Part shown: positions 55,244 through 64,000 of the stretch, one piece after another
Layout: every line of letters begins with the position of its first letter
How positions within the stretch are numbered: position 1 is the stretch's first letter
NCBI GenBank assembly: GCA_033032865.1
Contig: JAWHQI010000166.1
Coordinates: 4,340,001-4,404,000, forward strand
Source of the DNA: Dactylorhiza incarnata
Lineage: Eukaryota; Streptophyta; Magnoliopsida; Asparagales; Orchidaceae
Direction of reading: 5' to 3'
Length of the DNA stretch: 64,000 nt
Made by a program: the position numbers and the translations under genes
The notes under the pieces: generated by a model
What the model was told of the DNA's origin: nothing
The model's database searches: none
What the model saw: the letters and a program-made list of their open reading frames with translations, nothing else

Positions 55244-56133
55244 GTACAACCCTGTATTCACCGAGTGGGTCCCCGGGGCCCAGGGTGTCGCTAGGCCCAA
55301 TATTTTTAAGAGGCACTGCCCCAGGAAAGAGGGGCGGGCTCAAGGTTATTCCCAGAAGGCGGGGGCGAGTCGGGGAGGCGGGCGGCCTCCTGCTCGCCCA
55401 GACCAAGGAGGGGGGTGAGCCGGGGAGGCGGGCGGCCTCCCGCTCGCCCAGCCCAAGGAGGAGGGCGAGTCGGGGAGGCGGGCGGCCTCCCACTCGCCCA
55501 TCTCTAGGAGGGGGTCGAGCCGGGGAGGCGAGCGGCCTCCCGCTCTCCCAGCCCCAGGAGGGGGGCGAGCCGGGGAGGCGGGCAGCCTCCCACTCGCCCA
55601 GCCCGAGTAGGGGGGCGAGCCGGGGAGGTGGGCGGCCTCCCGCTCGCCCGACCCTAGTAGGGTGGCGAGCAAGGGAGGCGGCCTGCCCCCGCTCTCCCAG
55701 CACCAAGAAGAGGAGGTGGTCTGCATTTAGCGTCTCGGAATGGCGGGATTTGGCTGTTGGTAGGCCAAATCTGGGGGCATTTTCGTAATCTCTTAGGCCA
55801 GAATCTGGTATTGGCAGACCAAACTCGGAAATCTATAAATAGGACCAAGGGGGCACCTTTGAATGCATCACTCTCTTTGGGCTACTCTCCCCTAGGTTTC
55901 TTTGGTGGGGGAAGACAGCCTCCAAAGGTGTCCCAAGCTCAGCATTGACTTGGGAGGGGAAGCGCTCTAAGATCTTCTGGGTGTATGATGGGACCTCCTC
56001 GCTGAGCCCTTGGTTTTGTTCCCAGTTCCCTAAGTTTTCGGCCTAGCGCTCTCCCGTGAGAGAAGTAGGTGTGAGGCCACCCCCATTATTGGGGACCCTG
56101 AACTCCACAAGAGACCAAGTATTGGTTTCAACA
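55244..56133 (+). repeat. Gypsy-2 5' LTR with 60-bp tandem array
   Basis: TGTACAACCC ... TTTCAACA. 55369-55705 holds about 5.5 copies of a 60-bp unit whose core GGGAGGCGGGCGGCCTCCC is self-complementary. TATA box CTATAAATAGG near 55832. The long frames here are translations of the array. Confidence 0.85.
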
Positions 56134-56137
56134 TTTA

Positions 56138-56155
56138 TGGTGCGGTGAGCGTGGA
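56138..56155 (+). other. Gypsy-2 primer binding site
   Basis: TGGTGCGGTGAGCGTGGA, shared with gypsy-1. The tRNA is not assigned. Confidence 0.6.
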
Positions 56156-56190
56156 GAGTGACCAACACAAAAAGTCTCAAGCTGAGCTCT

Positions 56191-56820
56191 ATGGCTGGAG
56201 ATGATGGAAATGGACCCGACCTAGGCCACTTGCAGCCATCGGTGGCTGTGGTGACGATGGAGATGTTTGAAGACTTCAAGCGAGAGGTCCTGCAGACCTT
56301 GCAACTAGCTTTTGCCACGATAGGCGAATGCGAGAGAGAAGGCGGTCCGGAGGTCCCGCTCCAGCATATGGGCGAGAACACTCCCGGCCAACAATCTGGG
56401 AAGGAGGTGCCAGTGGAGGCGAGTGGGGAGGCATCCAGCCCCCACTCGCCCGACCTCCAAAGGGGAGACGAGTGGGGAGTCGGCCTGCCCCCACTCGCCC
56501 AGCCCCAAAGGGGGCGAGCGGGGAGGCATCCGTCCCCTACTCGCCCCGCCCCAAAGGGGGTCGAGCAGATGTGGGTGGGCGAGACCCCCCTGGGTGGCGG
56601 CTATCCAGTAGCCCGGCGAGCGCAGAGGCCTGCGAGCCTACTCCGCGAGAGCGATCCACTCGCCGAGCCGGGGGGGAAGCCCCTTTTGTGTGTTGATCCT
56701 CTCGGCCCCGGTTCCAGAGGGGTTCAGGTGGTCGGAGATGTCTTACTACTCCAGCAAGAATGAACCAGTCCTGCACCTGCAGTGGTTCGAGGACATGGTC
56801 TCTATCAGACCTATGTTAGA
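56191..56820 (+). pseudogene. Gypsy-2 gag, N-terminal part
   Basis: MAGDDGNGPDLGHLQPS, then a helical segment MEMFEDFKREVLQTLQLAFA. A low-complexity Pro/Gly/Arg stretch follows (56400-56620), where the DNA repeats an ACTCGCCC-containing unit. The frame ends at 56763. The conserved core HLQWFEDMVSIRPM continues in another frame from about 56728. Cut at 56820 by the solo LTR. Confidence 0.75.
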
Positions 56821-58428
56821 TGTAATCTCACACACCGCTATAGGCGGTAGTTAGACTGCGGCACAAAACGGCCGTGTACCAATCGTTCAAGTAATATAAA
56901 ATGTGGAAGTGAATCCCCAAGTATCGATCTTGAAGGAACACCGTAAGGTGGAGTTTACTTTTGAGGAAGGACTTGAGATTGAAGTCCTTTAGGTCGGATG
57001 GATGCGAAAGGGGGTGATTTGGCTTGTGGAAAATAAAAGAAAATAACTACGACTACTCCTATGCAGGCCTTGAGCGCACTGATTCGTTAGGCGGGATGGA
57101 AACTACGTAGGCCTTGAACGCACTACTTCGTAAGGGTGGATGGACGAGTAGGCAAGCGTATGGAGTGGTAAGTGCGGAATCGAACTTTGCAGGCCTTGAG
57201 CGAACTGCTTCGTTAGGCGAATGGATTACACGGGCGCTATGCCATGCTTCGCTAGGCGGATGAAAGAGTAGTCTTACGGAATGGAGTGGGTCACACCAGC
57301 GGAATGAGGGTCACAAGCACCTCGTCAACAAGCACTCCACTAGCAATTGCTAGTGCGGCACACGAACATGACGGTGGGATGGAGGATGGAATGGGGCACT
57401 CATACACACATATGAATAATATAAACTCATAAACATAAGATAAATATTACAAAGCAAGATTCATAGTGCACATCATCAAAAGATAGAGAAATCTAGTTGC
57501 ATTCATCAAAACAAAGAGGGGAGAAAGCAAGGAATCGATCCAATCTGAAGCCTTGTCGAAGATTCACGGTTGGAATCGCTGGTTTGTCAATCCGCGTCCA
57601 ATCTCGGTCCTCAATTGCGTCCGGGGTAGAGAAAGTTGTCACTACCTTCCAATGGCCCGTCTTCTTCGTGTCACGATCCGGCCACAAGACCAAAGCTTCC
57701 TTCTCCTTGGATGATGATGGATGTAGGGCTAGATCTCTCTCCTTGGAAGCTCTTGGATGATAGAGGCGTCCTAGGGCAAAGCCCCCATGGAAGGGTGGAA
57801 GAAAACGGAGCTGGAGCTCTCCTTGCGGTGAAAATGGCGGAACTGAATCGGGGGTTGAAAACCTAAAAATCGCAGCTTAAATAGAAAGAGTGCAGAATTT
57901 TGTTCATGCACGACCGTGCATTTTAGAAACGCACGACTGTGCGTGAACAAAATAAAACATAATTTTTTAGACAAAAAAGGAGATCGTGCGATTTTACTCA
58001 CGCACGGTCAAAACAGACCATGCGTAAAAACGCATGACCAAATTCAGAACGCTACTTTGGGCCATAGATGAGAGCGCACGATCGCAGTCGACCGTGCGTC
58101 AAGAAAATGCACGACCGTGCGATTCATGCAGACATGAAATCTGGGCAAAATGGATGTTCTACACACCTGCGCAGCACCAAACATCAATCACACAGCTGGG
58201 AATACCCTTCCAACTCAATCCAAATACAGAAAAAGGGTTGGGGAGCACCATGTACTTACCCCTAATAATCAAAGCGCGCAATTGCACACCAAAACGGGCA
58301 TAAATGTGCACTTCATGAAGAAATGTGATTTAGAGAAATATGAGTGAATGCCTGATGAAAGTGAAGTGTTTATCAATGAAAACATACCTGGATGAGTCTA
58401 TAAAATGCTATATAAATGAGACTCATCA
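56821..58428 (-). mobile_element. Solo Athila-like LTR inside gypsy-2 gag
   Basis: 1608 bp, minus strand: TGATGAGTCTCATTTATATA at 58428 down to TGTAATCTC (inverted) at 56821. Homologous to the LTRs at 1-824 and 3861-4737. GCACGACCGTGC dyads at 57905-58115. No internal region is attached. Gag sequence abuts both sides. No 5-bp duplication can be seen (TTAGA left, CGGCT right). Confidence 0.85.
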
Positions 58429-59146
58429 CGGCTCTTTGCCACCACTCTAAAGGAGAAAGCAAGGGACTGGTTCCACCAGCTCCCTGTGGGCTCTATCTGG
58501 GCCTTCGAGGATCTGCGTGGAGGTTTTCTGATGCGCTTCTCGACGTCGAAGAAGAGGAAAAAGGATGCCTAAGCACACTTCAATATCAAGCAAGAGCCAA
58601 GGGAGTCGCTGACTCGCTACGTTGACAGGTTCCAGGAAGAGGTCCTACTCACCCAGGAAGTGCCCGGGTTCACCCTCCAGCTCGCCTTCATAGTGGGGCT
58701 GCGTGAGGGGTTCTTTAAGATGAACTTAAAGCGTAATACACCCTTATCCTTCGAGGAATTGATGGAAAGAGCGGTGAAAGAAATTGAGGATGAGGAGGCC
58801 AACCCAGAGTTCGCGAAAAGGTTGACCAAGCTGAGTGAGTTGGAGGCAAGGAAGTAGAGAGAGGGCATGGGAGATCCTGAAAGAAATTTTGACCAAGGAG
58901 AGGGCAACTTCCAAGGGGAGAGACCCGACCCCCCAAGATGGAGGCAGGGACTGAGCGCACCCCCTCCACCGCCCCAGCAAACCATGGCAATTGGCTGTGG
59001 AAGAAGGAAGAGAGCTAGGAAAGCAGAAAGAAGAGGAAGAGGAGGGGATAGGGTGGCGTTACCCTACTGTGACTTCCACCAGGAGGAAGGTCACACGACG
59101 TCCACCTGACCTGAGTTTTTGGAAATGAGGGGGACAAGGGGTCCTA
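58429..59146 (+). pseudogene. Gypsy-2 gag, C-terminal part
   Basis: RLFATTLKEKARDWFHQLPVGSI is followed by FLMRFSTSKKRKKDA with a stop, then RESLTRYVDRFQEE, LQLAFIVGL and PLSFEELMERAVKEIEDEEA. Next comes a zinc-finger-like CDFHQEEGHTTST in which the last Cys codon is TGA, then PEFLEMR. Same order as gypsy-1 gag. Several stops and shifts. Confidence 0.8.
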
Positions 59147-59316
59147 TGCAGTAACAACAACAATCGGAGGGGACCGAGGAGGACCATGCCTGGGAGTAGG
59201 AGACCAAGTTCTGGTTTCCGTACTTAGTTTTTTCTACCCTTAAGTCCATGTAGTACGATGGTTTACTTCCATACTTAGTTTTTCTTGCATGTAATATGAT
59301 AATTAATGTTATGAAA
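59147..59316 (+). other. Junction of gypsy-2 gag and tandem arrays
   Basis: Non-coding; no protease motif seen. Pol is absent at this point. Confidence 0.6.
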
Positions 59317-60535
59317 ATTTTCAAAGTACTTAGGCCCGATGCTGGCCCTCTGACCAGAATCCCACCAAGCTGGCAGGGCCGAGGATCACTCGGTGGCTGG
59401 AAGTTTTCAAAGTACTTAGCCCCGATGTTGGCCCGCTGACCAGGCTCCCACCAAGCGGGCAGGGCCGAGGATCGCTCGGTGGCAGGAAGTTTTCAAAGTA
59501 CTTAGCATCGATGTTAGCCCGCTGACCAGGATCCCACCAAGCTGGAAGGGCCGAGGATCGCTCGGTGGCCGGAAGTTTTTAAAGTACTTAGCCCCGATGC
59601 TGGCCCGTTGACCAGGCTTTAACTAAGCTGGCAGGCCGATGACTGCTCGGTGGCCAGAAGTTTTCAAAGAACTTAGCCCCGATGCTGGCTCGCAGACCAG
59701 GCTCCCACCAAGCTGGCAGGGCCGAGGATCGCTGGATGGCCGGAAATTTTCAAAGTACTTAGGCCCGATTCTAGCCCGCTGACCAGGCTCCCACCAAGCT
59801 GGTAGGGCCAAGGATTGCTCGGTGGCCGGAAGTTTTCAAAGTACTTAGCCCCGATGCTGGCCCACTGACCAGGCTCTCACCAAGCTGGCAGGACCGAGGA
59901 TCGCTCAGTGGCCAGAAGTTTTCAAAGTACTTAGCCCCGATGCTGGCCCGCTGGCCAAGCTCCCACCATGCTGGCAGGGCCGAGGATCGCTTGGTGGCTG
60001 GAAGTTTTCAAAGTACTTAGCCCTGATGCTGGCCCATTGACCAGGCTCCCACCAAGTTGGCAGGGCCGAGGATCGCTCAGTGGACGGAAGTTTTCAAAGT
60101 ACTTAGCCCCGATGCTGGCCCGCTGACCAGGCTCCCACCAAGCTAGCAGAGCCGAGGATCGCTCGGTGGCTGGAAGTTTTTAAAGTACTTAGCCCCGATG
60201 CTGGCCCGCTGACCAGGCTCCCACCAAGCTGGCAGGGCCGAGGATCGCTCAGTGGCTGGAAGTTTTCAAAGTACTTAGCCCCGATGCTGGCCCACTGACC
60301 AAGCTCCCACCAAGCTGGTAGGGCCGAGGATCGCTCAGTGGCCGAAAGTTTTCAAAGAACTTAGCCCCGATGCTGGCCCGTTGACCAGGCTCCCACCAAG
60401 CTTGCAGGGCCGAGGATCGCTAGGTGGCCGAAAATTTTTAAAGTACTTAGCCCCGATGCTGGCCCGCTGACCAGGCTCCCACCAAGCTGGCAGGGCCGAG
60501 GATCGCTCGGTGGCCGGGAGTTTTCAAAAGTACTT
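59317..60535 (+). repeat. Tandem array, 14 copies of an 86-bp unit
   Basis: Each unit runs from GAAGTTTTCAAAGTACTTAG through GATGCTGGCCCGCTGACC to GGATCGCTCGGTGGCCG. Copies differ by a few bases. Sits in the 3' non-coding region of gypsy-2. Confidence 0.95.
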
Positions 60536-60982
60536 AGCCCCGGGATGGTTCCGCTAGCCGGGATGACCTCTCGGGGAGGCTAAGTAGTTTTTTTCCCCCG
60601 AGATGGCTCCTCTAGTTGGGCTCTCACTAGCTCGTAGGGCAGGATGACCTCTCAGGGAGGCTAAGTAGTTTTTCCCCCAAGATGGCTCCGCTAACCGGGC
60701 TCTCACTAGTCGGCAGGGCGGGATGACCTCTCGGGGAGGCAAAGTAGTTTTTTTCCCCGATATGGCTCCGCTAGTCGTGCTCTCACTAGCCGGCAGGGCA
60801 GGATGACCTCTCGGGGAGGCTAAGTAGTTTTTCCCCCGAGATGGCTCCGCTAGCCGGGTTCTCACTAGCCGGCAAGGCAGGATGACCTCTTGGGAAGGCT
60901 AAGTAGTTTTTCCCCCGAGATGGCTCCGTTAGCCGGGCTCTCACTAGCCGGCAGGGTAGGATGACCTCTCGGGGAGGCTAAG
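60536..60982 (+). repeat. Tandem array, about 5.4 copies of a 79-bp unit
   Basis: Unit contains GATGGCTCCGCTAGCCGG, CTCACTAGCCGGCAGGG and GATGACCTCTCGGGGAGGC. The first copy is shortened. The last copy is cut by copia-E at 60983. Confidence 0.95.
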
Positions 60983-62496
60983 TGTTGGAACATGGTTTTC
61001 CGCATCCCTTTGATTTGAGAATAACAAATCCTACTTGTATTTGATCTTGTTTGCCATTGTGTTTTAGCATGCATGTTTGGACAGATATGACACCAGGTTG
61101 CTGCAACAATGGTCTGGCACTAACCACAAGCAGAAGGATTGAAAATTGTCTAACGCCAGGCGTTAGGTCTTAACGTTGGGCGCTAGCGAATCGACGGGAC
61201 GGGATGCCGATCGACAAAATGAGATGTCGTTCGACGAAACGAGATGTCGTTCGACGAAATAGGCGTTCGACGAAATGAGATGTCGTTCGACGAAACGAGA
61301 TGCCGTTCGACGAAATTGCGTTCGACGAAATGAGATGTCGTTTGACGAAATGGCGTTCGACGAAATGAGATGCCGTTCGACGAAATGAGATTCTGTTCGA
61401 CGAAATGCCGTTCGACGAAATGGCGATCGACGGGATGAGATGACGTTCGACGAAATGTCATGCTAGCTGAGTAAAAGGAGAAAGAAACTCAACGCCAGGC
61501 GTTAGGTCTTAACGCTGGGCACTATTCGTTCGACGAATTTGGCAAGGAGAAAGCAGCCGTGATTGCAGGAGGAAGTTTAGGAATGATTTTCCCAACGCCC
61601 GCGTTAGCCTTAATGTCGGCGTTAGTATTGCCTAAAATAAAACAATTCCTATAGTGCAGAATCTCCTTCCTCTTCTGAAGATCTGAGCCATCAATATGTT
61701 GTTATACATGATCAACACCCGACGTTAACACTTAATGCCGACGTTAGCTCAAAGTCTATAAATTGGATGATTTTGATGTCTCCTACACTCAATTGCTAAG
61801 AGCCCTATTCCAGCACTTCAGAAACTTTATGAGGGCTGAATTTCCAGATCAACACATCTCCCACTCATATTTCAAAAGGAGGAATCAAAGGAGGCTTGGA
61901 TCAACACGCTAACTCAACGCGAAGAACGTACGCTTGGACTTCAATGATCTTCAGCGATTCTTCGGCGTCTCCTTCAGATTACCTCATAGGGAGTTTTATA
62001 TTTATCTTTTGTACTTGTCTTTTATTTTATTATTGTAATCGGTTTGTGAATTCGCCTCGTGTTGGCGACTAGGTCTAGGTAGGACTTAGGGAGGAATTTG
62101 CCTCGTATTGGCGACTAGGTCTAGGGAGTAGATCTAGGGGTGCTCGAGGCCTTTCTGGGGATAGGAAGGCTAGAGCGGCTTGAGGCCGTATCTGGGGAGA
62201 GATCAGCTAAAGCCAACCTGTTCATGGGGAAACGAGTCGGTATAGAAAACAAAAAGAGATTTTACTTTATCGCCTACGATTTCTAGCGTCATAAGAAATC
62301 AGATTTTGTAATCAATTTTATAAATGATAATCATGTCTTTTCTTTTTAATAAAATTGATTTCATTTCTAATTTCATTATCTCTTTACTTTTGATTTAACT
62401 TACTTCTACCAAAATATCAAAAGTTTTCTATTAAAATTTAAAGTTTTTAAAACCCTTATTCACCCCCCCCCTCTGAGGGCGCCTCAAGATCCAACA
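60983..62496 (+). repeat. Copia-E 5' LTR (SIRE-like)
   Basis: TGTTGGAACATGG ... GATCCAACA. The start, end and C tract (62462-62470) resemble copia-B, so it is a sister family. U3 has TAACGCCAGGCGTTA and about a dozen TTCGACGAA motifs (61190-61460), then TCTATAAATTGG near 61755. Confidence 0.9.
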
Positions 62497-62498
62497 AG

Positions 62499-62510
62499 TG
62501 GTATCAGAGC
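62499..62510 (+). other. Copia-E primer binding site
   Basis: TGGTATCAGAGC, initiator tRNA-Met type. Confidence 0.93.
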
Positions 62511-62545
62511 GAGGTTATTCCAAATCAGCTTAACAACTGGGAATA

Positions 62546-64000
62546 ATGGCGTCTCTTGATCATGATCTCGCTTCTACTAGTGGGGAAAATTTTAATATAA
62601 ATGAAAAAGTATTATCACCACCTTTATTTATGGGCAAAAATTATAAAGTGTGGAAAATATTAATGAAAAATTTTCTTAAGGACTTAGATGAAAAAGTTTG
62701 AATATTACTATTGAAAAGCCATCTAGCGTACTAACTAGAAACGAAATTGTTTTAAATGCAAAATCTATAAATAGTTAATTTTGTGCGTTAGATCAAAATA
62801 TTTTCAAACTTATTTATACTTTACCTACCGCTTATGAGATTTGGAATTTTCTTGAAAGAACTTATGATTCTCTTTCTGTTGGTATAGAACAAACACAAGA
62901 ATTGGAGAACATACAAGCTTGCACAAATATTCAAGAAAGCTACTCAAATGATGGATTCATAGAATGCTCATCAAGCGGAAAGGATGATGGAAATTCTTGT
63001 TTGGAAGAGGAAGATGAAGAAGACAAAGGAACAATATGTTCATATCTTGCCTCATCCACAAGCGTTGTAAGGAAATCGAAATCTCTTATTATATGTAATT
63101 CTATTTCTACATTACAATTGCTTCAAACTACTAAACGTGAGATTAAGAAATTAAAAAGGGCTAATGCAAAACTACATTTAGAAATGAAAACTTTGAAAGC
63201 AAATGTGAATGTAGAATCCAAAAATGATGTGTTTAAATCTCCATCATGCTCTTCATTTGAAAACTCCACACCTTGTATTGATTATAATGAATTACATGAA
63301 AAATACAAAAAACTTGAAAAAGAATGTATTCTTGTAAAAGAACAACATGAAAGATTATGTTTAGAAAACCCTTCTTTGAAAAATGATTGTGCTAAGTGTG
63401 AGGACTATAAAATTGAAATTGAAGAGTTGAATGAAACATTTGAGGAATATAGAAATAAATATCAAAATCATATTGATTCAATTGTTTCCACTCTTAAAAA
63501 TAGCACAATTGCGTACAATAAAGCTAGACATAATCACAAAATTAAATACTATGAATTAGAAAATAAAGTCAACTTGATTATGGAAACTATAAAGAAATAT
63601 TTTCAAAACACACGCTCACAATATCAAGCAAAATCCAAAAGCAAGTTGAATGTGAATTTTCATAATTTATCTAAGCCAAACAAAAGAAATGAAAAACATC
63701 AAAAGCTTGCAAATGAAACTACAAAACACTATCATCATTATCATTTACAACAAAACTCTTCTCAAAACATAAAATTGAAAATGAACAAATTTCCTATAAA
63801 CAATGTGTTAAGAAATCATCATGGAAATTTAAATTATAAAAACATTAACCCAAGGTATGAATGGAGACCCATACTTAAGAATGATGCACAAATGTCAAAT
63901 GAATGGGTCCACTCAAACTTACCTTCCCAAAAGCATACACGATTTATTTGGGTACCCAAAGGAACCATCCCTCTTGGTCCTCTTTGGATACCTAAATCTC
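62546..64000 (+). pseudogene. Copia-E gag, runs off the window
   Basis: The start MASLDHDLASTSGENF matches the copia-B gag position. PLFMGKNYKVWKILMKNFL is followed by a stop near 62698. The frame then changes and passes one more TAA (62776-62778). From 62779 to the window end it is open: FCALDQN, YEIWNFLERTYDSL, an acidic stretch EEEDEEDKG, a long coiled coil (about 63080-63600), a basic segment, and TRFIWVPKGTIPLGPLWIPKS. The part that should hold the first CCHC knuckle is missing between the capsid and acidic regions, so it is an internally deleted gag. Whether pol follows is beyond the window. Confidence 0.8.

Larger units (their letters stand above)
55244..60982 (+). mobile_element. Gypsy-2: Ty3/gypsy (Tat-like) element lacking pol, 3' end outside window
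   Basis: LTR 55244-56133, primer site, gag split by a solo LTR, then non-coding DNA with two tandem arrays, interrupted by copia-E at 60983. No protease, RT or integrase occurs between gag (ending about 59146) and the arrays. The LTR ends, leader and gag match gypsy-1. Confidence 0.85.

Noticed and set aside
55221..55788. Proline/arginine-rich proteins on both strands
   Set aside because: Translations of a GC-rich 60-bp tandem repeat in an LTR.
59317..60982. CRISPR array
   Set aside because: Head-to-tail tandem repeats of 86 and 79 bp without unique spacers, in a plant retrotransposon.

Overview
The window looks like a repeat-rich euchromatic stretch of a flowering plant, probably a eudicot. 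The evidence is an intron-bearing cinnamate 4-hydroxylase gene, stacked Ty1/copia and Ty3/gypsy LTR retrotransposons of plant lineages, PIF/Harbinger remnants, fold-back MITEs and a piece of plastid DNA. I cannot resolve the species. One ordinary host gene is recognisable; almost everything else is mobile DNA, largely as nested insertions.

Left nest (1-28290). The oldest layer is a minus-strand Ty3/gypsy element (gypsy-1, Tat-like), with its 5' LTR at 26148-26875 and broken gag, protease and RT at 5804-8796. A PIF/Harbinger transposon sits in its RT (end at 5800, duplication TAA), and an Athila-like non-autonomous LTR element (1-4737) sits inside that transposase. A minus-strand Ty1/copia element (copia-A, 8797-26073, duplication GTCTT) sits in the gypsy-1 leader. 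Its 3' LTR was in turn hit by a plus-strand SIRE/Maximus-type copia (copia-B, 9850-20891, duplication AGAAG). Copia-B carries the most interesting object here: a 324-codon antisense gene between pol and the 3' LTR. It has its own TATA box, a predicted leader intron, and the same two-palindrome module that lies next to the TATA box of the LTR promoter. A second, eroded Harbinger lies at about 26930-28290.

Middle (28290-40500). Degenerate class II elements lead up to the cinnamate 4-hydroxylase gene (exons 31475-32259, 32360-32493, 36801-37402), the second enzyme of the phenylpropanoid pathway. Its core promoter is tandemly duplicated, and its 4.3-kb second intron holds two long fold-back elements and microsatellites. 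A plastid trnA-UGC fragment (37811-38025) lies downstream, followed by low-information sequence.

Right nest (40500-64000). A minus-strand copia (copia-F) is the base layer. Its gag was split by copia-D (40959-47582, duplication TACAC; gag but no pol) and by copia-C (47647-54375, duplication GGTGG; nearly intact, sister to copia-A). Its LTR was interrupted by gypsy-2 (from 55244). Gypsy-2 has gag but no pol, carries two tandem arrays (14 x 86 bp and about 5 x 79 bp), and was hit by a solo Athila-like LTR (56821-58428) and by copia-E (from 60983, SIRE-like, running off the window).

A theme across the window is that unrelated LTR families each carry arrays of short GC-rich palindromes in their promoter-proximal LTR sequence.
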